A DNA stretch of 64,000 nt from Todiramphus chloris collaris. Taxonomy: Eukaryota; Chordata; Aves; Coraciiformes; Alcedinidae. Positions within the stretch are counted from its first letter, which is position 1. Every line of letters starts with the position of its first letter. Of the stretch, positions 1 through 12,700 are shown one piece after another. The position numbers and the translations under genes were made by a program. A model generated the notes under the pieces. The model was not told the origin of the DNA. It saw only the letters and a program-made list of their open reading frames with translations, and made no database searches. The stretch spans positions 2,778,431-2,842,430 of the forward strand of contig JANVCC010000261.1 of the NCBI GenBank assembly GCA_025345505.1. The letters are read 5' to 3'.

Positions 1-3000
1 TTTAATGACTTTACTCCTTTCAGACTTATGTTTGAGGACAGTAGTGAATCTGGCACAGTGACCTAGAAGCCAATACAACCACAACATTCTTCAGAAGCCA
101 AGTCAATGAAGTGCTTAAATGTTTCAGAGCTACTGCAAGAGATGGGTGGGGAAAAAAGAAAAAACAAGGTAAAAAAAAAAAGGTAAATTCTTATGTTTCT
201 GAAATGAAAAACTCATGCAGATTTATGGTAAGCAATAATTACTCTGAATTCAATCAGAAGTGAACGAGAAACCAAAGAAACTTGTAAATAAAGAGCAGTA
301 TGGTTGTTCTGGAAATTCTTCTGGCACTAGCTGGACGCTCAAAGACTCAAGGCAGGTTGTAGCTGGAGTTCAGGAGTGAGAAGACTGAACTGTCTAAAAA
401 AGTCAAAGAGAAATTGTTAATACCTATCAAGGCTCACATGAAAAGAAGGTATTCTGATTTGGGAAAACTTCCTACCACCTTGTCTTGGTGGCATTAAGTT
501 CTGTGTCGTAAATTATATTATTTATGGACACTGTGCACTGAGTCAGCTGTGGAAGTGTGGGACACGGCCGAGTTAAAATTTTACACTGGAATAAAATCTA
601 GTGAAATACATCCCCAAAAAATGATCTATTCTTCTGCAGTCTAGGCTGATACTTTAGACTCAAAGCAGAGAACAAATCTAATACCAAATTAAACACAGAC
701 TTATATGTGAAGAGAAACAAGGCAATATATGTACAGCCATTTTTAAAAGCTTCCTGACAAGTTTTGTCAGATAGGGTGGGTAGGAAGGCAGAGAAAATTC
801 TACAGTGGGACAGTGGCTGCACACGTTCTGTATTTTGGGTTGGAATTTTGCTCAGTTCAGCTGGGCATTTCATGTTGGAGGCATCCTAAGGAGAAAGATA
901 CAACAGATTATTTACCATTTTCCTTCTGTCATACATAGTCTTTCAGTACCATGTAATTAAATTTCTACGAAGCATACCTAGGGCTAGGCTAGTTTATATG
1001 GGAAATAACGTAAAACACATCTACCCCTACCATTAAAGAGGTTTATGTAAATAAAATGTTGCAGCCACACCAAAGTAACATTGAAAGTCAACCTTAATAC
1101 AATCAATTCATTTATAGAGTCAGGATAATAAAATTTCAAACAGGTGGTTGCTCCACTATTTATATATGCCACAAATATTATATTTTTCTAGCCATAACAT
1201 AAAGCTAGGCTACTGTACAGTGACTTGTAAATGCCTGCTTGTACCTCTTCCTGTTAAGATTAGATTTATTTCTTCCTGGAAGTTAGAATTCCTAATTTCA
1301 CTGGCAAGCAGTAAGACCTGAGCCGAGAGCTGTTATTTTCCTGAAAGGTGGTAATAATAGACATAAGATGATTCTTTAATCTATAAATAACTGCAGACTT
1401 GCTTTAAGATAATAGGCTTGAGACCATGAGTTCTGTGTTCCCCCCTTTACCTTTACAGTACTGACCACTCCCTGGCATTTTTTTATCACATATTGTCTTT
1501 ACAAGCTGTTGTGTTATAGGCAGATTGATAAGTAAAGAATTATTTTTCCCCACATGAGTTGTCATCCATTTATTTTAATTGAACTACTTGTGCCATTTTC
1601 TCACCCAGTTGTGTAGCCCCTCTGCAGTTCTTCACAGCTAACCCTCATTTTTTCCATCTTAGATAACTTTTTATAAATCCAACCAGATTTTCAGCTCACT
1701 TAGAACAGGAATAATGACATTGCTTCTCTGTCCAAGAAGAAATGTGAATGTGACAATAATGAGGGCAGAAGCAATGTTTAAGTTGCCTATATTTTGGACT
1801 TGATGATCTCCAGAGGTCCCTTCCAACCCCAATCATTCTGTGATTCTATATGGCACATGCCAGTTGGACAACACTAGCTATGTTCTGTCCTTTGCAGGTT
1901 GCCTGGGTCTCTGACCTCACTCAGAAATAGTTCATTATAAGTGGGCATCTCCTTCAGGGTCATCTTCACAATGCAAGAAGAATTATCCCATCTTTAAGGT
2001 GCTGATGTGTGACTTCAAAGAACATTGGATCTGTTTGTATTACTCCTGTGGGTAATCTTTTTGTACCTTGGTATTTCATCTGTAGAACACATATAACAAC
2101 ACTTCCACCCCTTTTTTTACTGTCATATATAGAGAATACCTTTGTGCAAGACCTTGTTACCTATGAAAGTGTTTAGCACAAAAGAGCTCCTGTCTCATGT
2201 GGGGAGATCTTAATGTTACTTGATACGTGAGGAACCCATTCATCCTTAGTGTGGTCTGTCTTAAAGCCCCAAGACGTTCCCATCCTAAGATACTGTAACT
2301 GAAATTAGTAAAGACTAGTTGTCCTCACATATTCACTGGTCCATGTCAGTTAGAGCACTGCAGTCTGAAGAACCAAGCCCTTTCAGCAGCGGAGTCCTCT
2401 GCATCTAGGGAAAACGTCCTGGATACAAATTCAGTCAGTTGTCCTAGAAATGACATGGAAATTCAGTTGGTACTGAACATGCTTTCTTATGATGTTCATA
2501 TCCATAACACCATGTAGTTAGGAAAACTTTCAAAACTCCAAATGGTGGTGGGAAAGAAAAGGCACCAAAGGGAATGATAAAATGAGTTAATGGCATGGGA
2601 ACTTTGTAGGGAACGGGGTGGGTGGGCTCAACCTCTGTCCCTGTGAATTTTCAGCTATACAGGTTGGGGCAGATGGAGAATTTCAGAACTTCTTATATCC
2701 TGGAGTTAGGGAATTCTCTTCAGAGCTAAGGTCTGAAGGGTTCTCAGGTAGAAAAAGGAATTAGCCTTGATTTTCTCCATTCCAGGTAAATCTGTAACCA
2801 TCGTGTTAATGATTCAAAATATTTTGCCACTGTTGCTTCTCCTTTTGTGTGTGTGTGTTTGTAAATACTGTTCTGAGAGCTGCCTCAGCAAGGGAAGTCT
2901 TAATATGTTAGTCTTGCTGAGGCTTTGGTAGGTACTGATGCCTGGCTGATCATCAAATATTTCAAAGACTTTATGGAAACAGAAGTGCCTTCAGACTACA

Positions 3001-4986
3001 GATGGAACCATGATTAGGTGACAGGCAAGTGTGATATTTTGAGCATCTAGAGTTTGCAGTAAGGTATTTAAAGCAGGAGTTAAATGTCTAAGTCCTTTAA
3101 TGGATCTACAGTGATTAATCAATTCAAAGACTCCTGAAGGCTTGAGGAGTGGTTGGGAAGGGTCCGTTTGTTTTCCTTTAAGCCAGGGGGAAGCAATTGA
3201 GAGTGGCCACGGAAGTAGTTAAAACAAAGAAAGAATTGATCTCCTTTACCAAAGCTATGGGATTGTTTGACTGAAATATGTAGGGGAAGACACAGCTGTC
3301 AGAGATAAGGTTTGAGCTGAAGCTTGTGTCTCAAGTTGTGCAAGTGCTGGAATTAAAAATAATTAATGTGTTGCATATTTCCCCATTTACATACTCGTCC
3401 CCTTCAAGGAGCTGGCTGATCTTTGAGAGGTGTGAGCATGGCTGTTCCGACTCGCTCAGGAAAAGACATCCCCACTTCTGAGAGCTATGGAGAAGTCAGG
3501 ACCAGTGAGTAGCACCTGGATCAGAGAAAGACAAAAGGCAGGTTGTTGAAGATTTGCTTTTCTCTTCTGTTGCTTTCCTACTGATAGGACAGCAATCCTA
3601 GATGATTTCTGTTTCGTTCACAGGAAGGTGATATTTTGAATCTGTGAGGGGATACTTTGCATCACCGGAGACACAAACCCATTTATTTGGACAATTTCCC
3701 ATTCTCATCCCCCAAAGCTTATTGCCCATCAACTCTGCTTTAAAGTGTAGCTTTCCAAAGAGAGCAGTGACTGCCTGCTGAGTCACCTTGGTAGCTGCCC
3801 ATTAAGCATGAGACACATGATGGAAAGCAGGAAGGGAAGGCTGCAGAGAAGAGATGTCTGAAAACCATGCAGTATATGGTAGGAAAGGAAGTACCTCCAT
3901 CTGCTTGTCTCCTGAGAAGGGATGAATAGCTCACTGGGGAGGCCTCAACCCAGTAGGCTGGATACAGGGACATGCAATTGGTTTCACAGTAGACATCAAG
4001 AGATGGTTCCTTAATCTAAGGACTACCTGATACTGGAATGTATGATAGAATGGTAATGTTCTGGTTAAAAGCACTATAATAATAGCAATTACTCCAGGAT
4101 TTTACAGAAGGATCTGCCTGATTTCCTACCCAACTCCTGACACCTGACTTCTGTTCCACAAGTTTTACTCCTGCAGGAAACTGAGTGATCACTGCCATCT
4201 ATTGGTAACAAATAAGGTAACATTGCTGTGCCACTAAGATAACTATGCACTAGAAATTACACTGTTGAAGACAATCATGTAGCTTCTAAACCAAATGCCA
4301 TGATTTTATTTATTTATTTTTAGTGCGACTCTTACACCAGATGAAATGTGCACCCTTTACGCTAACTTTTCTTTATATTACTTAGATGGTTTTGTCTGAT
4401 ACAAGCCAGCTCTCCATTTCTAGGCTTCACTCATGGTTTCAATAGAAAACCCCTGGCTGAGGGATCTTCAGGGGATTAAGAGATTGGGATTCCCAAGAAC
4501 GACATAACTTGGTTGTCTCAAAGAGAAATTTCTTGCTCACAAATCTCATGGAAAAGAAGTACTGTGAGATCTTCTCAATCAAAGGCACTGATATTGCCAC
4601 ATTAGTGGTTATCATTATCACCCTGACAGCAAAAAAAAGGGAAACACTTGATGCATTAGAGTTCTACCTGTTTCGATGTGTGAGGAACTGCCCCTAACAG
4701 CACTTAGGAAACTAATCAAAATCAAAACAAGGTATCTAACCTCTCATTAGTATCTAAAACATTTATCTCCAATGTCTAAATAGCCTTTAACAAGGGTACA
4801 AACAAATGCAACGATGAACTAATTTTCTCCAGTGTCTTAATTTTAACGGTTCAGCGTTGAGAAGATCTACATACCTAAAAATAAATAACTCAAACCTAAT
4901 TTTAAGCATATATCGAATGACTCAATGTCACTAACTTTATTAGAAATTGTAGATATTTATGTTAGAAAGATGATAGGATAAAAGTA
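1..4986. other. upstream intergenic DNA, no gene recognised
   Basis: This is AT-rich, non-coding-looking DNA. Open frames are all short (under about 95 codons), lack recognisable domains, and are not joined by convincing splice sites. The only recognised item is a short CR1 tail near 1.8 kb, listed separately. In mammals the gene upstream of ALKAL1 is RB1CC1. I saw no RB1CC1 exon here, so if that order is kept in this bird, RB1CC1 lies beyond the left edge. Confidence 0.6.
1794..1851 (+). mobile_element. CR1 LINE 3'-end scrap (sense)
   Basis: The stretch carries the hallmark end of avian CR1: TTGGACTTGATGATCTCC, then AGAGGTCCCTTCCAACCCC, then a terminal ATTCTGTGATTCTAT tail. Only about 58 bases are recognisable, a severe 5' truncation typical of CR1. 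It has no coding capacity and lies in intergenic DNA. Confidence 0.85.
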
Positions 4987-4987
4987 G

Positions 4988-5050
4988 CATAGAATCAGAG
5001 AATGCTTTGGGTTGGAAGACACCATTAAAGGTCATCTAGTCCAGCCCTGT
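4988..5050 (-). mobile_element. CR1 LINE 3'-end scrap (antisense)
   Basis: The + strand shows the reverse complement of a CR1 tail: CATAGAATCAGAGAATG, then TTTGGGTTGGAAGACACC and GGTCATCTAGTCCAGCCC. The sequence differs at several places from the tails at 1.8 and 6.9 kb, so it belongs to another and probably older CR1 subfamily. It is heavily 5'-truncated and non-coding. Confidence 0.85.
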
Positions 5051-5829
5051 GAGTGATGCCATAATTGCAACCGTGTTATAACTGACACAGAAATAAAGAT
5101 GTTTTGCTGCATGCAGCTTTATACCTCATTTGGACTCTAGAATTAGACATAACAAATTTGGAAGAAATAATTTTTTTTTTTTTTATTCTATTTTTTAGGA
5201 AATGGCTTATAGACCTTCCTAAACACCTACCTTTTTGACAGAAGTCAGGTCCTTTTACAAATTACCTAAGGCATTTTTTCAGAATCCTCAAACGTCATCC
5301 GTATTTGTGTTGCCAGTTACAGACTGGGATTTGAATTACATCAACTGACATGTGTTTTCTATAAATAATCACTGTGTAATTGAGATTGACCAACTAAGAC
5401 GAAAACTGACAGTTCATGTAAAAACACAGAATATTGATGCAGATAGCCCCAAATTTCATTTTTCATTCATTAAAATGAATGTTTCCCAGGTGCTTGGAGC
5501 AGTAACCGAACCTTTGGAAGCTTGAACACCACACCTCACAGGGACAAGAAACCATGTTAAGACCAATCATGATAAATAGAATGTGCTGATTCACAGTTCT
5601 AAAATGTAAATTGATGAATTTTTTTTTTTTTTTTTATGTCAGTATTAAGCACATCTTAGGAAGATACAGGAAATTATGAGGGAGTATTTATTTTATTCTT
5701 TTGTATATAGGCAAGTATCTTACAAAAAAAAAGACTAATGGGATACTTCCATGTATTTAGGGCATGTTTTTGGGAGGTTTGGGGTTTTTTTGGGTCAAGG
5801 AGAAGCATACTAAGCTCCTACCCCAAGCC
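5051..5829. other. AT-rich intergenic stretch
   Basis: Nothing is recognised apart from T-runs near 5171-5184 and 5619-5635. There is no open frame of note and no splice signal that pairs with a neighbour. Confidence 0.5.
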
Positions 5830-6130
5830 TGGGAACCGTGGTCAGCCTGGGAATGGGACGGAGGCCGCTAGTTAGAGATATGGGCTGAGCAGGGCTTGTG
5901 CATCCAGAGCGGCCAACCCAGCACAGGAGATGATGTCATGGCTTGCACTTTAGCAGAGCAAGACATTTTTTGCACCATCTTGCAACCGGCCCCAACTCTA
6001 CCCAGGAACTGCTGCTCGCTTGCATCAGGGAACTGCCTGGCACAGAGCGAGGGTTTCAGAGTCGTGCACCGGGGAAGCAGAAGGGAAGCGAGGCTGCCCG
6101 GCGAGCTTTGCGAACGTTTGAGTTTCGTAA
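5830..6130. promoter_or_regulatory. isolated CpG-rich patch, possible promoter or exon
   Basis: About 15 CpG dinucleotides occur in 300 bases, well above the CpG-poor flanks. A possible splice donor (GTAAGG) sits at 6127 at the right edge. An open frame on the + strand crosses the patch, but it resembles no protein I know and is probably a by-product of the base composition. The patch could be an unannotated first exon, an enhancer or a CpG-rich old repeat. The function is inference only. Confidence 0.3.
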
Positions 6131-6508
6131 GGGAATATTTTCACCAAGTTGTAATCCTTTTATCTCAAAGGGATTGCTGCTTAAGTTGCTGTTAACAAAA
6201 TCAAGAGTGGGAGGCAACAGAAGCCTGCCAGTATTAAGAAGATCAAAGCATGCTGGCATCGATAGCTGTATTTATGTTGTAGGTTTACTGTATTAAATTA
6301 TGTAGGTACTTTAGAAGAGAAGAAACATTTCACTATCAATACAAGAAATAATATATTGCTAACTTTAGTTCAAAGTTATTTTTTTCCAGGACAGTGTCTT
6401 TAATTTACCATTATCTAATAAATAAGATTTGAAAAAATTATTTATTTAAAAGAAAACAAAATGTTAAGTTTTAAGGGTTGTTTTTAAGTTTAAGTATTTC
6501 AGTTAAGA

Positions 6509-6974
6509 CTGAAATACCAGAGAGAGTTCAACAGAGGCTATGAAGATGATGAAGGGACTGGAAGATCTCTCTGATGAGGAAAGGCTGAGAGCCCTGGGGC
6601 TGTTCAGCCTGGAGAAGAGAAGCCTGAGAGGGGATCTTAGGAATGGTTACAAATCTCTGCAGGGTGGGGGGCAAGGAGAAGGGGCCAGGCTCTTGTCAGT
6701 GCTGCCCTGGGATAGGATGAGAGGCAATGGTCACAAACTGGAACACAGGAAGTTCCACCTCAACATGAGGAGAAACTTCTTCCCTGTGAGAGTGCCAGAG
6801 CCTGGCCCAGGCTGCCCAGAGAGGCTGTGGAGTCTCCTTCTCTGGAGCCTTTCCAACCCCCCTGGCTCTGTTCCTGTGTGGGCTGCCCTGGGTGACCCTG
6901 CTGGGGCAGGGGGGTTGGACTCGATGAGCTCCAGAGGTCCCTTCCAACCCCTACCATGCTGTGATTCTGTGATA
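6509..6974 (+). mobile_element. CR1 LINE 3' fragment (young-looking)
   Basis: About 465 bases of the CR1 3' region, in sense orientation. The part corresponding to the end of ORF2 is readable around [18 protein letters not shown] and [13 protein letters not shown], which match the conserved tail of CR1 ORF2. Further on, the protein frame departs from the CR1 pattern ([11 protein letters not shown] where the family has a tryptophan-containing EHWNRLP-type stretch), so the copy is dead. It ends in the canonical TTCCAACCCCTACCATGC and GTGATTCTGTGA tail. It is about 95% identical by eye to the copy at 48.39-48.82 kb, so both came from one fairly recent subfamily. Confidence 0.93.
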
Positions 6975-9339
6975 AGCTTTTTTGCACTTCTTTAAGGCTT
7001 GGGGGAAGGAGTAGTTTCCACATCCACGACAACAAAAACTCGAAACAAGATTTCCTTCTTTTATACTTCACTCCTTTCTTGTTACAATTTCCCCTTGCCG
7101 TACATACAAGGGGAGGAATCCTGTTTTGAAAAAGCATGAACTGTGGCTTTGTGGTGTTTGTCCTTCTGGACAGTCACCTGTGCTTTGAAGACACTTGTGT
7201 GTCTCTGCCTCTGCCTTCCCTCTCTCCTCTACTCCTTATATTGGCCAGACAAAAGCAAGAAGGTTGGTCCAGCCAGGCAGGATTGCATCCCTCGGCACAC
7301 CACCTGAGCTGTTGACCAACTGAAGCATCCTCAGCAGCTTCCTGGGGCTCTGCTGGCCCCCTCCTTCAGTAGCTGTCACGACAGAGATCTTGCTCCTCTC
7401 TCTGAAGTGTAATGCCCATACTAGAGACAGGCCACAGCGTTTCTTACCTTTGTTATTCTTTTCATTACATTTTCCCTAAATTTGAACCAGGATCAGAAAG
7501 TCCTCAGGGTTCAAGATACTCTCAGCTCATCTTTTAACATTTTGTTTCTTAAGACTGACAAACTGAGGAATTTTTTTTCTTACAAAGAGTAAGGGTGGGA
7601 GAAATGTAAGATCAAATACTGCTGATGCATGTACATACACATTTGTAAATATAAATATGTCACTTATTTTTATTTCCTCTTGCCTTCCTATTTTCCTCAT
7701 ACTCAATAAAGCTTTAAAAAGCATTTAGTGATGATTGTTTAACGCAGGACTGAAAAAAAAAAGAGCTACACTCTCTCAGTTTAACCCCTTCCCTTGTGTC
7801 GTATTTAATTGTAATAATGTGCAGTGACAGCTTCGTGACATTTCCTTTAATCAGCTGGGCTGCCTGCAATTAGCTGCCCTAATTTTGGCCTCTAGGTGCC
7901 CACTTAGAGACTTCATGGCAGAGGACAGTAACAGTTCTTCACAGCCAGCTGGAATAAGGATTTCATTTCTTACAAGAAATCGGATTTTAAAACAGATGTG
8001 CATATGCATAAGTATACATGTATGTTACCTTTTTTTTTTTTTCATATATATATATATACACACACACATATAGGTACCCAAAGGTATATTTTTCCTCCTG
8101 GATCAGGATGAAAATTCAGAAACTCAACACTTCATTCAGAGGGAATGAGGTCTCTCTAATGTCTCTCTGGATTTGCCAGCTGCCAAATTCCTTTGCTTCC
8201 CACCCCTCTGCTTGCTTTCCTGGATGCTCAGCTGCTGCACTGGTTTGCTGGCTGCCTGTGGAGGATCCAGCTGTTCCGACAGGGATGTGGAGGATCCCAA
8301 GGAGCCGGCAACTTGGCCACCCTGCTGCTGGCCAACTGGTTAGTGCCTTGTCAAGGCAGGCTGCTTGGAAACCTGTATTATTTCTGTTGAATATTCTGAT
8401 GGAGTCCTGCAGGATCCATATGTCCAGTTTAATCAGTGCTCTCTGATGGAGCAGTGGTCCTTCAGGGACAAAAACTAAGAAGCCTTAGTGTTTCTGTGAT
8501 ATGTTGAAATGCTCTCCTCAAACGTGTCCTTTAGCTCTGCCTGCACAACTGCATGCTCAACACACTTTCAAGATGTGCAGATGTATCAGAACAGTATTTA
8601 ATTAGGGCTCAAGGAAAAAGTGAGGAGAGAACCACACAGGTACTGGAAGCTGATGATGGTGAAAGGCACTCGGGTATTACCAAAGAGCAGGGCATTTCAG
8701 AAGGATAGAAAGGATCCAAGAAAAGGGGAGGGAATTTTTGGCAATTCCTGAGAAGCCAGTGTCTTTAGCTTTTAGATGTTAGAAAACTATGAATGTGTCA
8801 TGCTTCAGAAATGCTCAGCATTATAAAAGCTCAGGATTGTTGCATGAGTAGATAATAGCTAAAAAGCATCATCTGTGGTTATGCAGCAGCAAAGCCAAGT
8901 TCATCGTCTTTCACTTCCCTCAGTAACAAGCCAAATGCCAATGTAATGCCCTGTGCCAGAGAAAATGCTTTGCTTTGGGATTTTTCCAGCTAGTAAATAG
9001 CATAAAATCCAACGAACATAGCAAACAAAACCTATTTAAGGCAATTCATATTTGAGTGTATGAATCATATCTGATTTATCTGTATGTTGCAGGTATGTAT
9101 CTGGTGACATTCTGATGATGGTCTTTCTCCATAATTACTATATTTAAAGCAGTATTTCTCTTGTAAATGCCCTCCTCCAGTTCTCAAAAGTCTGACTTTT
9201 GTTTGCTGTTTGTTTGTTGGGTTTTTTTTAACTTCTCCTTTCTGTTGTTCAGCTCCAGTTTAACTCTTCCTGTGAAAAGACACCTTCGTTTCCTAAGAAA
9301 ATAAGGTAAATATAATATTTAGACCACTACCTATGTTCC
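6975..9339. other. intergenic DNA, no gene recognised
   Basis: Open frames here, including one of about 140 codons at 8018-8446 on the + strand, have no recognisable domain and start in or beside a T-run and dinucleotide repeat. I see no paired splice sites and no RNA gene. Confidence 0.5.
8029..8073. repeat. T-run followed by (AT)n/(AC)n microsatellite
   Basis: A run of T (8029-8042) passes directly into alternating AT, then AC, then AT dinucleotides. It is a compound simple repeat with no coding meaning and is likely to vary in length between individuals. Confidence 0.9.
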
Positions 9340-9785
9340 TCAGCTTCTTCCCCTCCACACATCAAACACACCCCAGCTACTATCCTCCTTCTCTGCACAG
9401 TCTATTCCTATTCCTCCATTTCTTCTCCATTTGCTTCAGTTTCTTCACGTTATAGAAAATATGTGGAGTACAACTTCCTTCCTTCAGCCTATTCACGATT
9501 TTCTCCGTTTTTCCATGTCTTTCTCCTTGCCCTTCAGATTTCACTGTATCCAAATTCTTCCTTCCTTTTAACATAAAAGTTTTTGATTTCTTCTTAATCA
9601 CCTCCTCCTACTCTGCATTGACTCAGACTTTCTTTTCCTCCTCTTAACACTTCCGTGCCTTTGCATCTTCCCTCCTCCCTGCATCTCTGCTTCTGAACTC
9701 ACTCAATAGTCCTCTCCACAATTTTTCTTCCTCCTCCACTCAGCTTGTTATTTTTCCTACTTACATCTTCTCCTTGACTCATTTA
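9340..9785. repeat. pyrimidine-rich (CT-biased) low-complexity tract
   Basis: About 450 bases are strongly biased to C and T on the + strand, with many CTTCC, CCTCC and TTCTTC words and few purine runs. The complement has an open frame rich in Lys, Glu and Arg (9380-9601), as expected from purine-rich DNA. No protein family is recognisable, so I treat it as composition rather than a gene. Confidence 0.6.
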
Positions 9786-12700
9786 GTGTTATTATTGTTA
9801 ATAATGACAGCAGAAATGAAGCTTTCCACAGGGAGCTGAAGAGGTCTTTGCCCATGAACTCGACGATATACAAAGAGATTAGCGAGACAAAGGTGAGGGG
9901 AACAGGGATGAAGGAGGCAAAGGCATCTAATAGGACAATGAAGTCTTTGTTGCTTAGTCCTCCATCATTTTGTTGTTTAAGTAATCTTCTACTAGAAGAA
10001 AATTGAGCTAGGGATTAAAGTGCCTGCGAAGCTCATTTTAGATAGGTAGCTGCCTCTCCTAACTGAGTGGGAGTGCTTCGACTGTGTCACTGGAGCCATT
10101 TCTCAGAGACATCTATATTCCTTCTTTCCCAGCATTGTCTGCAGTGTGTATTCTCCTGCTGCACAGAGCTGACACTGAAGGAAAAGGGCGGGGGGCGTGG
10201 GGGGGGTGTGTTGGTTTGTTTGGGGATTTTAAAATCTGAATTACTGTCCAAATATTTAGTAGGGCTTACATCCAAGGAAGTTAAACCTGCTCAAACCAGA
10301 TTTAGCAAATGTCCATATGTTGCAGGCAGCATGAGAGGCTATCCCTACTCTTCATCTTCCTTTTCAAACAGCTGAGGGTCTTTGTCTGGGCCAAGAAGAT
10401 CTGCTTATCTTAGATCCACTAGCTTTAGTAACACACTTTTCCCCATCGTTTTGTAAACTCTTTAAAGCATTGTGTCTGGTAGCTGAAACGCCACCATAGA
10501 TGAAATCTATTTTCTATTTAGAAGGGGAGGGAGGAAAGAGCTTGGGATATGTAGCCTTGGCCCAGCCTTCAGATGGGCTTTGCGTGTCTCATGTGGCTGC
10601 CTCTGAAGCCTTGTGCCCTTTGCTCAGCAACTTAGTCAAATTCCTGCAATGATAATGAAAGGAGAATTGTGGAGGAGGGAAAACAAGAGATGAGACAGGA
10701 GAGATGGAGCAGGTGTAACACAAGAGCTGGCTCCACCTCCCGCTAAGTCAATTCTCTCTCTCAATCTTCTGGGAAGGATGGCAGAAGAGTGGGGCATCCC
10801 TCATAAAGACTCTTAGTTCCTTTCACTCTCCATGCACTAATGAATTTCTCCCTCCGCCTTTGGCTTTTATGTTTACAGAAATATGAGGAGATCCTTATCT
10901 GTTGCTACACCTCTGTCAACACGGGTGAAAGGGCCGGTGTGCTCAAATGCTGTTGGGATGGGCAGAAGGCATCGAGGTCTTGTCAGCAGCCACGTGTTTG
11001 TGAACACTCTAAGTAAGCATTGCTTCTGGAAGATGCTGTCCTGCCTCTCCCTTGACACCACCTCTTGACTGACACCTCCATGCTATGTGCTGCTTCCTAT
11101 CTACAAGAGGAGGTGTGAGCTATACAGTGGGCTGCACGGAGGAATTAGTCCTTAGGAACTAATTTGAGCTCGAATCGGTATCTTGTCCCAGTTCGGAATT
11201 GATCTTTTAGGCAGCCATTCCAAACTGCATTGGTTTAACTTGTGCATGAAGCTATGGACAAATAACGTAATTGGGGGAGAATTCACTGCCTTGGGAGAAC
11301 GGGCCCAACAAAGGTCGAATTTAATGAGGTATAATAAATGTTCATGTCACTTTCCATCTATGAAGAGTGGTTAAGTGTTGAGAGGCAAAACTGAGCAGTG
11401 GGTAAATCACTGCAGGTGGAGTTTGTAGTCTGTCCTCTGTGTCCTTCAGGTCAGAAATGTAACTGCCGTGGCCTTTCTGGTAAAAAAGCCTCTCCACATA
11501 GGCACTTATCATCCAAAAAGCAGTCACCAACCCAAACCAATAAATACCCTTCCCTAGTTCCTTGGGATGTTCCCTTCGACAGGGCAAGCCTCCCCCATCA
11601 CTGAGTCTCTGATTCATCAGCTGGGAATCAGATGCCCTGGCCGATGGTCAGCACCTACACTTTGCTGTCTGGCAGGGTAGGGTCAGCAGCTTCCTCCAGT
11701 CTGGAAGGGGCCATACAGACTGTGACAGGCAATGCTGCCTCCAGGCAGCTGAACAAGCATCTTCGGTGGTACCTTCATCTCTAGTGCAGCATCATGTGTG
11801 CCCTGTAGGAATCCTGCCAGTGACTGGGAAGGGTTGATACATCTTTGGGGTTTGGTTTGGGGGGTGTGTGTGTGTGGTTTGGTTTTATTTGTGTGTATGT
11901 TATTGGTTGATTATTTGTTTTCCTTTGATTTTATTTCCTCCACTTAGTTCTTTCCACACCAGCAGAGTTCCTGTTTTGTTACAAGTCCCCCAGTTTTAAT
12001 GGTGAGATGACACTGATGTAAATTGGGTTACCTGAACTGAGGAGCCTCTTCAGTGGTGCACAGAAAGGGATCCAGTGGAAGGTATTACATAGTCAGAACT
12101 TAACTCCCATAAGGTCACACTGTGAGGATTTGTGACAAGAGATGTTATAATTCAGAACAAGGAATGTACGACCTCAGCACAATTTCCAGCTTTAATATTG
12201 GTTTCAACTAAAGTGAAAATAATCTCCAACAACAATACAGCATCTAATTAACACAGCTTGCTTCTCTCAGTCAATCTTTATTCCCTCAAAAATGTTCACG
12301 TCAATTTGAAAAAAGAACCTTGCAGAAAAAAAAAGGAAGAACACCAATAGCAATAAAAATACATTAAAATTGAAACATATTAAAAAAAATTCTATTTTAC
12401 CATATTTATTAAATTGCCATAGTTCAGATACCAAGAAGCAAATGTTTCACATGAATTGTGTGTGTTTCATATCGTTTCATCTTCTTTTCCTTGGTAACAA
12501 AGAACTTAGTATATGCCTTTCTGTTTGTTAAAAACTCAAAGGATGTGTAGGAAACTGTATGAGTGAAGACGTTTGGTATTTCTGCTGTAGCGTCATGTGT
12601 CATTTGAAAGGAAAAGAAAAAGAAGAGCATGGGGGATGCATGGCTGAAAAGAGGAAGGCAGGATTAATCCATGTGTACCAAGGAGAAACTGAGGCTGTTG

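Noticed and set aside
5943-6296. 117-codon open frame in the CpG-rich patch
   Set aside because: No similarity recognised, and it crosses the candidate splice donor. The base composition explains it.
6540-6995. 151-codon open frame as a host gene
   Set aside because: It is the end of CR1 ORF2 running out of frame into the CR1 3' tail, not a host protein. The same applies to the 172-codon frame at 48249-48767.
9380-9601. Lys/Glu/Arg-rich open frame on the minus strand
   Set aside because: It is the translation of the purine-rich complement of the pyrimidine tract. Low complexity, no family.
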